NCBI RefSeq assembly: GCF_000935125.1 | Contig: NZ_JRKI01000008.1 | Span: 62,001-126,000 of the forward strand | DNA: 64,000 nt | Direction of reading: 5' to 3' | DNA from: Streptomyces natalensis ATCC 27448 | GTDB lineage: Bacteria > Actinomycetota > Actinomycetes > Streptomycetales > Streptomycetaceae | In this document: positions 32,563 through 41,444 of the stretch, piece by piece | Numbering within the stretch: position 1 is the first letter of the stretch | How the letters are laid out: each line of letters opens with the position of its first letter | Made by a program: the position numbers and the translations under genes | The notes under the pieces: generated by a model | The model's input: the letters and a program-made list of their open reading frames with translations, nothing else | Told to the model about the DNA's origin: nothing | The model's database searches: none

Positions 32563-34890
32563 ATGAACGGCACGACAGACGGCGCCGTCACCGTGACCCC
32601 CGCAGCCGGCGTCCCCGTCCCGCCCGAGGAGCCGTCGCCGCACGGCCTGGGCGTCTCCCTGCCGCCCGCGGACGCGTCCGCCAAGACCGAGGGCACCTTC
32701 CCGTACGCCGCCGACCTGTGGGCCGAAGGGCTGCTGTGGGCCGCGGTGCTGCGCTCCCCGCACCCGCGGGCGCGCATCGTGTCCATCGACACCAAGCCCG
32801 CGGCGGAGATGGAGGGCGTGCGCGCCGTCGTCACCCACGGGGACGTGCCCGGTGACGCGGGGCACGGCCGGGGCGTCGCCGACCGCCCGGTCTTCGCCAA
32901 GGACGAGGTCCGCCACCACGGCGAGCCGATCGCCGCAGTGGCCGCCGACCACCCCGACACCGCACGGCTGGCCGCCGCCGCCATCGCCGTCGAGTACGAG
33001 GTCCTGGAGGCCGTCACCGACCCCCAGCTGGCCTTCGAGGCCGAGCCGCTGCACCCCGACGGCAACCTCATCCGGCACATCCCGCTCCGCTTCGGCGACC
33101 CGGAGGCGGTCGGTGAGGTGATGGTCGAGGGCTTCTACCGGATCGGCCGGCAGGACCCGGCGCCCATCGGGGCCGAGGCCGGACTCGCGGTGCCGCGCCC
33201 CGACGGCGGCGTGGAGATCTACACCGCCTCCACCGACCCGCACACCGACCGGGACCTGGCCGCCGCCTCCTTCGGCCTCGACCCCGAGCGCGTCAAGGTG
33301 GTCGTCACCGGCGTCCCCGGTGCCACCGCCGACCGCGAGGACCCCGGAATCCAGCTGTCGCTGGGCCTGCTGGCGCTGCGTACGGGCTGCCCGGTGAAGC
33401 TCGCCGCCACCCGGGAGGAATCCTTCCTCGCGCACGCCCACCGCCACCCCACGCTGCTGCGCTACCGCCACCACGCCGACGCCGAAGGCAAGCTGGTCAA
33501 GGTGGAGGCGCAGATCCTGATGGACGCCGGCGCCTACGCGGACACCTCCGGCGAGGCCCTGGCCGCCGCCGTCTCCTTCGCCTGCGGCCCCTACGTCGTC
33601 CCGCACGCCGTGGTCGAGGGCTGGGCGGTGCGCACCAACAACCCGCCGTCGGGCCATATGCGCGGCGAGGGCGCGATGCAGGTCTGCGCGGCGTACGAGG
33701 GCCAGATGGACAAGCTGGCCGCCCAGCTGGGCCTGGAGCCCGACGAGCTGCGGATGCGCAATGTGATGGCCACCGGCGACCTGCTGCCCACGGGCCAGAC
33801 CGTCACCTGCCCGGCCCCGGTCGCCGAACTCCTGCGCGCCGTCAAGGAAGCGCCGCTGCCCGAGCTGCCCAAGGACACCCCCGAAGCGGAATGGCTGCTG
33901 CCGGGAGGGCCCGAGGGCGCGGGCGAACCGGGCGCGGTGCGCCGCGGCGTCGGCTACGCCCTGGGCATGGTGCACATGCTCGGCGCCGAGGGCACCGACG
34001 AGGTCTCCACCGCCACCGTCAAGGTCAGCGGCTCGGTCGCCACCGTCATCTGCGCCGCCGTCGAGACGGGTTCGGGCTTCTCCACCCTGGCCCGGCAGAT
34101 CGTCCAGGAGACCCTCGGGGTCGAAGAGGTGCACGTCGCGGGCGTCGACACCGACCAGCCCCCGGCCGGACCGGCCTGCCACGGACGCCACACCTGGGTC
34201 TCCGGTGGCGCCGTCGAACGCGCCGCCAAGATGGTCCGCACCCAGCTCCTCCAGCCGCTGGCCCACAAGTTCGGGATGTCCACCGAGCTGCTGAGCATCA
34301 CCGACGGCAAGATCACCTCGTACGACGGGGTACTCAGCACCACCGTCGCCGAGGCCCTGGACGGCAAGGAACTGTGGGCCACCGCCCAGTGCCGGCCGCA
34401 TCCGACCGAGCCGCTGGACGAGGGCGGTCAGGGCGACGCCTTCGTCGGCCTCGCCTTCTGCGCCATCCGGTGCGTCGCCGACGTCGACATCGAACTGGGC
34501 ACCATCCGGGTCGTGGAGATGACCGTGGCCCAGGACGTGGGCCGGGTGCTCAACCCGGTCCAGTTGCAGGCCCGTATCGAGGCCGGCGTCACCCAGGGCC
34601 TGGGCGCCGCCCTGATGGAGAACCTGCGCACCACCCGCGGGCAGGTCCGCCACCCGGACCTGACCGGCTATGCGCTGCCGACCGCGCTCGACGCCCCCGA
34701 CATCCGCATCGTCAAACTCGTCGAGGAACGCGACGTGGTCGCCCCCTTCGGCGCCAAGCCCGTCAGCGCCGTCCCGGTCGTCACCTCCCCGGCCGCCGTC
34801 GCCTCCGCCGTCCGCGCCGCCACCGGCCGCCCCATCGGCCGCCTCCCGATCCGCCCCCAGGCGGCGGTGGCACAGACGGTCCAGCCGTAG
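32563..34890 (+). CDS. Xanthine dehydrogenase-like molybdopterin-binding subunit, catalytic motif altered
   Basis: 775 residues. The a/b hammerhead domain is at about 40-140 (FPYAADLWAEGLLWAAVLRS, HPRARIVSID) and the two molybdopterin-binding domains follow. Family-like segments are QDPAPIGAEAGLAV, SGHMRGEGAMQVCAAYEGQM and ETGSGFSTLARQI. Odd points: the usual C-terminal GAKGxGE with the catalytic Glu reads FGAKPVSAVPVV here, and GQG/RGFG-type motifs read GSG/RGEG. The substrate is therefore unclear; it may be a divergent hydroxylase or may have lost canonical activity. Third gene of the FAD-FeS-Mo operon. Confidence 0.82.
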   Translation: MNGTTDGAVTVTPAAGVPVPPEEPSPHGLGVSLPPADASAKTEGTFPYAADLWAEGLLWAAVLRSPHPRARIVSIDTKPAAEMEGVRAVVTHGDVPGDAGHGRGVADRPVFAKDEVRHHGEPIAAVAADHPDTARLAAAAIAVEYEVLEAVTDPQLAFEAEPLHPDGNLIRHIPLRFGDPEAVGEVMVEGFYRIGRQDPAPIGAEAGLAVPRPDGGVEIYTASTDPHTDRDLAAASFGLDPERVKVVVTGVPGATADREDPGIQLSLGLLALRTGCPVKLAATREESFLAHAHRHPTLLRYRHHADAEGKLVKVEAQILMDAGAYADTSGEALAAAVSFACGPYVVPHAVVEGWAVRTNNPPSGHMRGEGAMQVCAAYEGQMDKLAAQLGLEPDELRMRNVMATGDLLPTGQTVTCPAPVAELLRAVKEAPLPELPKDTPEAEWLLPGGPEGAGEPGAVRRGVGYALGMVHMLGAEGTDEVSTATVKVSGSVATVICAAVETGSGFSTLARQIVQETLGVEEVHVAGVDTDQPPAGPACHGRHTWVSGGAVERAAKMVRTQLLQPLAHKFGMSTELLSITDGKITSYDGVLSTTVAEALDGKELWATAQCRPHPTEPLDEGGQGDAFVGLAFCAIRCVADVDIELGTIRVVEMTVAQDVGRVLNPVQLQARIEAGVTQGLGAALMENLRTTRGQVRHPDLTGYALPTALDAPDIRIVKLVEERDVVAPFGAKPVSAVPVVTSPAAVASAVRAATGRPIGRLPIRPQAAVAQTVQP

Positions 34891-34951
34891 GCGGGGGCGG
34901 GGCGGGCGTTGCCCCTGCCCCGCCGCCCACCCGCCCCTTTCGTTTTCCCCG

Positions 34952-34980
34952 CCGCCCACCCCCCTTCGGGGGGTGGGCGG
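34952..34980 (+). terminator. Terminator of the xanthine-dehydrogenase-like operon
   Basis: A 12-bp stem (34952-34963 with 34969-34980) around CTTCG, 61 bases after the stop codon. Confidence 0.7.
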
Positions 34981-35167
34981 GTGTATGAGCGCGGGTGCAC
35001 GTACGGCGCGCCCCCGGGCGCGAAGGCCGGGCCGTGCGCGGAACCAAGGTTCGGGCCAGGACCGGAGCCGTACTGCGAAGTGGTCATGGAGCCCATGACT
35101 CATGGGACATCTGCGGCGCGGATGAGTACGAGAACGGGAACAGGGTGAGGAGGGGCGGAAATGATGG

Positions 35168-35216
35168 ACGCGCAGGGAGGCGGCCCCCACACCCTGGAGG
35201 CCGCCTCCCTGCGCGT
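35168..35216 (-). terminator. Strong hairpin downstream of tRNA-Cys
   Basis: A perfect 16-bp stem (35168-35183 with 35201-35216), extended by CC/GG. It lies 18 bases beyond the 3' end of the tRNA on its strand. It may also block read-through from the operon on the plus strand. Confidence 0.8.
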
Positions 35217-35233
35217 ATGCGCGGTACGTATCG

Positions 35234-35305
35234 AGGCCGTGGCGGGATTCGAACCCACGTAACTCGCTTTGCAGGCGAGCCCCTGAACCACTCGGGCACA
35301 CGGCC
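35234..35305 (-). tRNA. tRNA-Cys (anticodon GCA)
   Basis: The cloverleaf is complete on the minus strand: acceptor GGCCGTG/CACGGCC, D arm with GTGGTTCAGGGG, anticodon stem CTCGC/GCGAG with loop CTGCAAA (anticodon GCA), T arm GTGGG-TTCGAAT-CCCGC. The discriminator base is U, as expected for tRNA-Cys, and CCA is not encoded. Confidence 0.96.
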
Positions 35306-35444
35306 AAGTTGCGGTGCTGTGCCGACTTTAGGCCGTGTCTCAGGGGGTCCGGCAAGGGTGTCGGGCCCCCTGCCACGAAGGTGCAATGTGCGGCAATGCG
35401 GGGTTCATGAACGGGCGGTGGCCGGGGCTCCGGCGGGTCGGTGG

Positions 35445-37169
35445 TCAGGGGGCGGGGGCGGTGTCCCGTACGGCCACCAGGCCGTTGAAGACGCCGGCGT
35501 AGGCCGTGCCGTCCGGGCCGAGGGTGATCGGGGCCCAGTTGTTGTCGTAGAGCGGGCCGGTGCCGGTGAGGCGCTTGAAGCGGGTGTGGCCGGTGCGGAA
35601 GTCGACGGCGGTCAGGTACCAGGCGTCGATGCCCAGCCGATTGGGATCCTTTGTGTAGAAGTAGAGCAAGCCGTTGGCGGTCGAGAGCTTGGCGACGCTG
35701 GAGGGGGCGCGTTCCCCGCTCTGCCAGACGGTGTCGCAGCCGCTGCCGTCCGGCCGGATGTCGACCCTGGTGATGTCCCCGGGCACGGACCTGCCGAAGA
35801 GAAGCGACGTGACGTTCTCGTAGCCGTAGTTGTTCTCGACGACGAGGCTGTTGCCGTAGCCGATGAGGGAGTTGTCGGTGGTGGAGGCGCCGGCGCCGAA
35901 GACGGGGACCTTGCAGACCAGGCGGCCGGCGGCCGCTCCGGTGCGGCGGTAGACCAGGACGTTCATCCGGTCGTCGGCGTTGTCGGTGATCGCGACGTAC
36001 GGGTGGGCGGCGTCGCCGAGGAGGGTGGGGGTGGTGCCGGAGCCCTGGTTGATGGATCCGGGTTTGCCGCCCGTACCGCGGTCGTACGTCCGGCGCCATC
36101 GGATGCGCGGGGTGCCGCCGGCGTCCGCGCGCAGGCTGTAGAGCGCGTGGTCGGAGACGAGGGAGACCCCGTCCCTCGCCGCCGAGAAGCTGTTCTGGAT
36201 CTCCTCGCCGGGCAGCCGGATGGAGCGTACGGTGCCGGTGTCCGGGGCGATGGTGCCGATTCGGCCCTTACGGGTGACCCACCAGATCCGGCCGTGCCAG
36301 TCGGGCTGCACGGAGGTGACCGGATCGCAGGTGCCGCGCGGGTGGAGGTTGGTCCAGCCGACGCAGTCGTGCGGGACGTACGGGGTCAGGTCCCAGTCGT
36401 CGTCGACGCCGAAGTGCCAGCCGCCGTCGGGGGATTGGCGGTGCGACAGCCGCAGGACGTGCTGGCGCGAGTCGGCCAGGACGACCCGGTCCTGGTGGTC
36501 GAGGTAGAAGTAGGCGCCGCCCGAGGTGTCCTTGAAGATCTTGGAGAAGTCGAGGCGGGTGATCGCCTCGACGGTCGACGGGCGCTGCGGCAGCTTGTAT
36601 TCGGCGAGGGTGGCCAGGCTCTTGGGGTCCAGCAGCTTGAGGCGAAAGCCCCGGAAGGTGCCGCAGACGGTCAGCAGGCGGCCCGCGCGGTCGAAGGTGA
36701 CGGTCGCGCACTCGCCGCCGAGCGCCGCCATCCTCTCGCTGGTCACGGTGGGCCGCACGCCCAGCGGACCGGGGAAGGGATGGGTGTCGCTGCTCGCGCC
36801 GTCACCGTGCATACCGGCCCGGCCGTTGGGCGCCAGATACGGGTTCTGCGGCGGCGCCTGGCCGGCGGGCAGCGGGCGCGCGGTGGCCGGAGCGCCCTCG
36901 TAGTGCGGCACGAACCGGTGACCGGGGGCGGGCGGTATCGGCGCCGCCTGTGCGCCGGGGGAGAGCGCCAGGGACCCGGGCAGCGCGAGGGCCAGGACGG
37001 CGATCGCCGCGCCGACGTGCGTCCGGAGCCCTCCTCCTGCTCCTCTCCCGTGTGCCCGGAGGAGTCTCGGCCGCGCACGCCGCGGCCGCGCACGTCCCGT
37101 CTGCACACATCCTGTGTGCACAAGTCCCCTGACCGTCCGCGTAGTTGTCTGCATCCACAGTCTCCGCAT
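35445..37169 (-). CDS. Secreted protein of beta-propeller type, function unknown
   Basis: 574 residues. A long basic N-terminus, then a hydrophobic core (HVGAAIAVLALALPGSLALSPGAQAA) ending in AQA/A near residue 76, suggests secretion. The mature part has recurring blade-like segments (FDRAGRLLTVCGTFRGFRLK, YFYLDHQDRVVLADSRQHVL, IWWVTRKGRIGTIAPDTGTV, SLVSDHALYSLRADAGG, AYAGVFNGLVAVRDTA), consistent with a PQQ/WD-like beta-propeller. No catalytic motif is recognised. Start at ATG 37169 with AAAGGA seven bases upstream. A single gene. Confidence 0.78.
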   Translation of the reverse strand: MRRLWMQTTTRTVRGLVHTGCVQTGRARPRRARPRLLRAHGRGAGGGLRTHVGAAIAVLALALPGSLALSPGAQAAPIPPAPGHRFVPHYEGAPATARPLPAGQAPPQNPYLAPNGRAGMHGDGASSDTHPFPGPLGVRPTVTSERMAALGGECATVTFDRAGRLLTVCGTFRGFRLKLLDPKSLATLAEYKLPQRPSTVEAITRLDFSKIFKDTSGGAYFYLDHQDRVVLADSRQHVLRLSHRQSPDGGWHFGVDDDWDLTPYVPHDCVGWTNLHPRGTCDPVTSVQPDWHGRIWWVTRKGRIGTIAPDTGTVRSIRLPGEEIQNSFSAARDGVSLVSDHALYSLRADAGGTPRIRWRRTYDRGTGGKPGSINQGSGTTPTLLGDAAHPYVAITDNADDRMNVLVYRRTGAAAGRLVCKVPVFGAGASTTDNSLIGYGNSLVVENNYGYENVTSLLFGRSVPGDITRVDIRPDGSGCDTVWQSGERAPSSVAKLSTANGLLYFYTKDPNRLGIDAWYLTAVDFRTGHTRFKRLTGTGPLYDNNWAPITLGPDGTAYAGVFNGLVAVRDTAPAP

Positions 37170-37403
37170 CCGCGTTCCTTTACCGTCGGTAACGGCGGTG
37201 AGGGTAGGGCGGCCGCGATGCGGAGTCCATGGTTTCCGGGGCGCCGCCATGCAGCGTTCACACGGCTGTCGCGAGCGCAGGAACGCCTCACCGCCGCCCG
37301 GACAGCTCCGGGGCCCGGGGCCCCCGCGCCCGCCCCCCGACGTAGTCCCCGAGGCCGACCGCACCCCCGTCGTCGGACAGGGGTGCATCCGCGCTACGGC
37401 CCT

Positions 37404-37409
37404 TACGCT
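37404..37409 (+). promoter_or_regulatory. Putative -10 box for a leaderless MFS transcript
   Basis: TACGCT is six bases upstream of ATG 37416 and no ribosome-binding sequence is present. Confidence 0.45.
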
Positions 37410-37415
37410 GGCCCG

Positions 37416-38918
37416 ATGACCGCTGACGACCCCCACCCTGGCCACCACCCCGGCGACACCGACCTCGCCGCCCTCCCCGCCCCCACCCCCACGCACAGCA
37501 CGGGCGCCGACGGCGTGCTCTCCCGCGCCTATCGCGCCCTGACCTGCGGCATCATCTCCGTCGTCTCGCTCGTGGCCTTCGAGGCGAGCGCTGTGAATAC
37601 CGCGATGCCGGTCGCCGCGCGCGCCCTGGACGGCATCGCGCTCTACGCCTTCGCCTTCTCCGCCTTCTTCACGGCGAGCCTGTTCGCCATGGCGCTCGCG
37701 GGCGAATGGTGCGACCGGCGCGGGCCGCTGGCGCCGCTGTTCAGCGGGATCGCGGCGTTCGGGGTGGGGCTGCTGGTCGCGGGTGGCGCGGGGACCATGG
37801 GGATGTTCATCGCCGGCCGCGGGGTGCAGGGCGTCGGCGGCGGGCTGGTGGTGGTCTCGCTGTACGTAGTGGTCGGGCGCGCCTACCCCGAACGGCTGCG
37901 ACCGGCGGTGATGGCGTCGTTCTCGGCGGCCTGGGTGGTGCCGGTGATCGTCGGCCCGCTGGTCTCCGGCACGGTCACCGAACACCTCGGCTGGCGCTGG
38001 GTCTTCCTCTCCATCCCCGTCCTGATACTGCTGCCGCTCGCGGTCATGCTCCCGGCGCTGCGCACACTGCCCCGTACGGACCCCGGGAACGATGGCGGCG
38101 CGCGGCACATCCTGGGCAGTCGGCGTTCGCTGCTCGCGCTGGCGGTGGCGGCCGGCGCCTGTCTGCTCCAGTACGCGGGCCAGCACCCGGACCGGACCGC
38201 GCTGCTGCCGGCCGCCGTGGGCGCCGTCCTGCTGGTGCCGGCCATAGTGCGCCTGCTGCCGCGCGGGACGTTCCGGTCGGCGCGCGGGCTGCCCTCCGTC
38301 GTCCTGATGCGCGGTCTGGCGGCCGGGGCGCTGGTGGCCGCGGAGAGCTTCATCCCGCTGATGCTGGTCACCCAGCGCGGCCTGTCCGCCACCCTGGCCG
38401 GGCTCTCCCTCACCGGCGGCGGCCTGACCTGGGCGCTCGGCTCGTACGTCCAGAGCCGCCCGCGCCTGGAGCCGTACCGGGAGCGGCTGATGGGCCTGGG
38501 CATGGCCTTCCTGGCCGCCGCCATCGGCCTGGTGCCGCTGGCGCTGCTCGACGGGATCCCCGTCTGGATCGTCGCGGCGGCCTGGACGCTCGGCGGCTTC
38601 GGCATGGGGCTCAACATCTCCAGCGGCGGCGTACTGCTGCTGGAGCTGTCCCGGCCGGAGGAGGCCGGCACGAATGCAGCTTCGCTGCAAATGGCCGATG
38701 CGCTGGGGAACGTGGCGTTCGTCGGGGCGAGTGGTGTGTTGTTCGTGGCCTGCGGGGGCGGGCGGATCGCGGCCAGTGGCTCCGCCGCCTCCGTCGGGGG
38801 CGTTCCCTCCGATGGGGGGCACCCGGCGGCGTTCGTCGCCGTCTTCGCGGCGATGGCCGTCGTCGCGGCCGTCGGTGTGGCGGTTGCCGGTCGCCTTCGG
38901 CCCCACGTTGTCGGCTGA
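37416..38918 (+). CDS. Major facilitator superfamily transporter (DHA2-like)
   Basis: 500 residues. A His/Pro-rich cytoplasmic N-terminus (about 40 residues) is followed by up to 14 helices. Motifs: EASAVNTAMPVAARALDG in helix 1, GEWCDRRGPLAPL in loop 2-3 and GRGVQGVGGGLVVVSLYVVV in helix 4, as in multidrug/metabolite exporters of the DHA2 group. The substrate is not inferable. The last bases of the gene (CCCCACGTTGTCGGCTGA) form the outer edge of the long palindrome that follows. Confidence 0.85.
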   Translation: MTADDPHPGHHPGDTDLAALPAPTPTHSTGADGVLSRAYRALTCGIISVVSLVAFEASAVNTAMPVAARALDGIALYAFAFSAFFTASLFAMALAGEWCDRRGPLAPLFSGIAAFGVGLLVAGGAGTMGMFIAGRGVQGVGGGLVVVSLYVVVGRAYPERLRPAVMASFSAAWVVPVIVGPLVSGTVTEHLGWRWVFLSIPVLILLPLAVMLPALRTLPRTDPGNDGGARHILGSRRSLLALAVAAGACLLQYAGQHPDRTALLPAAVGAVLLVPAIVRLLPRGTFRSARGLPSVVLMRGLAAGALVAAESFIPLMLVTQRGLSATLAGLSLTGGGLTWALGSYVQSRPRLEPYRERLMGLGMAFLAAAIGLVPLALLDGIPVWIVAAAWTLGGFGMGLNISSGGVLLLELSRPEEAGTNAASLQMADALGNVAFVGASGVLFVACGGGRIAASGSAASVGGVPSDGGHPAAFVAVFAAMAVVAAVGVAVAGRLRPHVVG

Positions 38919-39297
38919 CCCGCCGCGGGGGGGTTCTCGCCGTTGCTCCCCCAGCTAACGCTGGGAGGTACCCCCAGCGGCGGGCGTTGCCGCTGGCGCG
39001 GGGCTGTTCGGCTGCGGGACCGGGCCTCCGGACTCCGTCCTGCGGCCCGGCCCCTCCCCGTTGGGGGTGGGAGAAAACCAGTGGGGGTGCACGTAAGCGG
39101 TCGGGTGCCGCGTGTGGATCGCATCACAGTTACGGGACATGAACGGCCCGCCCCCACCGGCCTTTTCACCCCCACTCACGGGAGGGGCCGCGCCGCAGGA
39201 CGAAGTCCGGAGGCGTGGCACCGCACCCGTACCAACCCACGCCCGCCGCAGGCGCAACGGCGAACAACCCCCACGGCGGGACGGCCAACAACGTGGG
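38901..39297. repeat. Approximately 400-bp imperfect palindrome between MFS and SF2 helicase genes
   Basis: The left arm (38901 to about 39090) and the reverse complement of the right arm (about 39121-39297) share long blocks. CCCCACGTTGT is at the outer edge and CGCCGTTGC and CGGCGGGCGT lie in the middle. GCCTCCGGACTyCGTCCTGC then GGCsCGGCCCCTCC follow, and G-rich/AAAA/G-rich blocks flank the centre. The left arm carries a 30-nt REP-like element missing from the right arm. No other gene is present in the 438-base gap. Confidence 0.8.
38946..38975 (-). repeat. REP-like palindromic element, copy 2
   Basis: The reverse strand reads GGGGGTACCTCCCAGCGTTA then GCTGGGGGAG, matching the copy at 44546-44575 at 27 of 30 positions. 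Confidence 0.8.
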
Positions 39298-39356
39298 GAG
39301 AGACCAGCCGCTAGGCTGGGCGGCCGATTCGCCGCCGACCACGCCCGACGGAGACC

Positions 39357-41153
39357 GTGACTACCACCACCAGCGCCACCAACAACCACCACCTGTCCCC
39401 GGCCTTCCCGGGACGGGCCCCCTGGGGTACCGCGAACAAGCTGCGCGCCTGGCAGCAGGCGGCCATGGACCGGTACATCCAGACCCAGCCCAGGGACTTC
39501 CTCGCCGTCGCGACGCCCGGCGCCGGTAAGACGACCTTTGCGCTCACCCTCGCGTCGTGGCTGCTGCACCACCACGTCGTGCAGCAGGTGACGGTCGTCG
39601 CACCGACCGAGCATCTCAAGAAGCAGTGGGCGGAGGCGGCGGCCCGGATCGGGATCAAGCTCGACCCGGAGTACAGCGCGGGTCCGCTCGGCCGCGAGTA
39701 CCACGGCATCGCGATCACCTACGCGGGCGTCGGCGTCCGGCCGATGCTGCACCGCAACCGCATCGAGCAGCGCAAGACCCTGGTCATCCTGGACGAGATC
39801 CACCACGCCGGTGACTCGAAGTCGTGGGGCGAGGCGTGCCTGGAGGCGTTCGAGCCGGCCACCCGGCGGCTCGCGCTGACCGGTACGCCGTTCCGGTCCG
39901 ACACCAACCCCATCCCGTTCGTGACGTACGAGGAGGGGAACGACGGGATCCGGCGATCCTCCGCCGACTACACCTACGGATATGGGAACGCGCTGGGGGA
40001 CGGCGTCGTCCGGCCGGTGATCTTCCTCTCCTACAGCGGCAACATGCGCTGGCGGACCAAGGCGGGCGACGAGATCGCGGCCCGGCTCGGGGAGCCGATG
40101 ACCAAGGACGCGGTCTCCCAGGCGTGGCGTACGGCCCTGGATCCGCGCGGCGACTGGATGCCGAATGTGCTGCGTGCGGCGGACCAGCGGCTGACCGAGG
40201 TCAGGAAGTCCATTCCGGACGCGGGCGCCCTGGTCATCGCCTCCGACCAGGAGCAGGCCCGCGCCTACGCCAAGCTGATCCGCGAGATCACCGGGCACGG
40301 CGCCACCCTCGTGCTGTCCGACGACTCCGGCGCCTCCCAGCGCATCGACGACTTCTCGCACTCCGACGACCGGTGGATGGTCGCGGTGCGCATGGTGTCC
40401 GAGGGCGTCGACGTACCGCGGCTGGCGGTCGGCGTGTATGCCACGACGATCTCCACCCCGCTGTTCTTCGCGCAGGCCGTGGGCCGTTTCGTACGGTCCA
40501 GGAGGCGCGGCGAGACCGCTTCGGTGTTCCTGCCGACCGTTCCGATGCTGCTCGGCTTCGCCAACGAGATGGAGGTCGAGCGCGATCATGTGCTCGACAA
40601 GCCGAAGAAGGACGGGGAGGAAGACCCCTACGCCGAGTCCGAGAAGGAAATGGACGAGGCGAACAAGGAGCAGGACGAGGACACCGGCGAGCAGGAGCAG
40701 TTCTCGTTCGAGGCGCTGGAGTCGGAGGCGGTCTTCGACCGGGTGCTCTACGACGGTGCGGAATTCGGCATGCAGGCGCATGCGGGCAGCGAGGAGGAGC
40801 AGGACTACCTCGGCATCCCCGGGCTGCTGGAGCCGGACCAGGTGCAGATGCTGCTCCAGAAGCGGCAGGCCCGGCAGATCGCGCACAGCCGGAAGAAGCC
40901 GGATGCGGAGGCGGATCTGCTGGAGATACCCGCCGAGCGGCGGCCGGTGGTCACGCACAAGGAGCTGCTGGAGCTCCGTAAGCAGCTGAACACGCTGGTC
41001 GGCGCGTATGTGCACCAGAGCGGTAAACCGCACGGGGTGATCCACACCGAGCTGCGGCGGGTGTGTGGCGGGCCGCCCAGCGCGGAGGCCACCGCCGGGC
41101 AGCTGAGCGAGCGGATCAAGAAGGTACGGGAGTGGGCCACCCGGATGCGCTGA
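39357..41153 (+). CDS. Superfamily 2 DEAD/DEAH-type helicase
   Basis: 598 residues from GTG 39357 (CGGAG just upstream). Motif I ATPGAGKTT (K58), Ia VVAPTEHLKKQW, II ILDEIHHAG, III LTGTPFRSD, IV-V VIASDQEQARAYAKLI and MVSEGVDVPRLAVGVYAT, VI QAVGRFVRSRR. This is the UvrB/RES-III branch of SF2. A highly acidic stretch (about 420-455: EEDPYAESEKEMDEANKEQD) precedes a C-terminal helical domain. The specific role (repair, restriction or other) cannot be inferred; no nuclease or methylase neighbour is present. Confidence 0.9.
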   Translation: MTTTTSATNNHHLSPAFPGRAPWGTANKLRAWQQAAMDRYIQTQPRDFLAVATPGAGKTTFALTLASWLLHHHVVQQVTVVAPTEHLKKQWAEAAARIGIKLDPEYSAGPLGREYHGIAITYAGVGVRPMLHRNRIEQRKTLVILDEIHHAGDSKSWGEACLEAFEPATRRLALTGTPFRSDTNPIPFVTYEEGNDGIRRSSADYTYGYGNALGDGVVRPVIFLSYSGNMRWRTKAGDEIAARLGEPMTKDAVSQAWRTALDPRGDWMPNVLRAADQRLTEVRKSIPDAGALVIASDQEQARAYAKLIREITGHGATLVLSDDSGASQRIDDFSHSDDRWMVAVRMVSEGVDVPRLAVGVYATTISTPLFFAQAVGRFVRSRRRGETASVFLPTVPMLLGFANEMEVERDHVLDKPKKDGEEDPYAESEKEMDEANKEQDEDTGEQEQFSFEALESEAVFDRVLYDGAEFGMQAHAGSEEEQDYLGIPGLLEPDQVQMLLQKRQARQIAHSRKKPDAEADLLEIPAERRPVVTHKELLELRKQLNTLVGAYVHQSGKPHGVIHTELRRVCGGPPSAEATAGQLSERIKKVREWATRMR

Positions 41154-41444
41154 GCGCCGTGGCCCGACGTCTCACGTAATGGGCGGTGCACCTTTCAGGA
41201 TGCGCCGCCCTCCGTCATTCCCGGGATCTTTTGGGGCGTTCCGGGCTCCGTGGCCCGGATTCTGGACGGACTCTTCCGCTGACCGGACTTGCTCGCTACT
41301 GTCCCGCTCACGCACACGCCCCGTGGCAGCGCCGCCGCGGAGCGCAGCCGGGCCACATGGGGCCGGCGGCCTCTTGCGACGCTGCATCGGGACACGCAGC
41401 ACCGCGGGTGAGGAGCGCCGCCAACCGAACCAGGAGGGGGCGTC

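Noticed and set aside
35084..35386. Frames antisense to tRNA-Cys (EWFRGSPAKRVTWVRIPP)
   Set aside because: Translation of the antisense of a tRNA gene, with no ribosome-binding site or conserved fold.
34995..38918. Single 1300-codon plus-strand frame joined to the MFS transporter
   Set aside because: The upstream part crosses the tRNA-Cys and the antisense of the propeller-like gene. The MFS protein starts at 37416 behind a leaderless-type -10 box.
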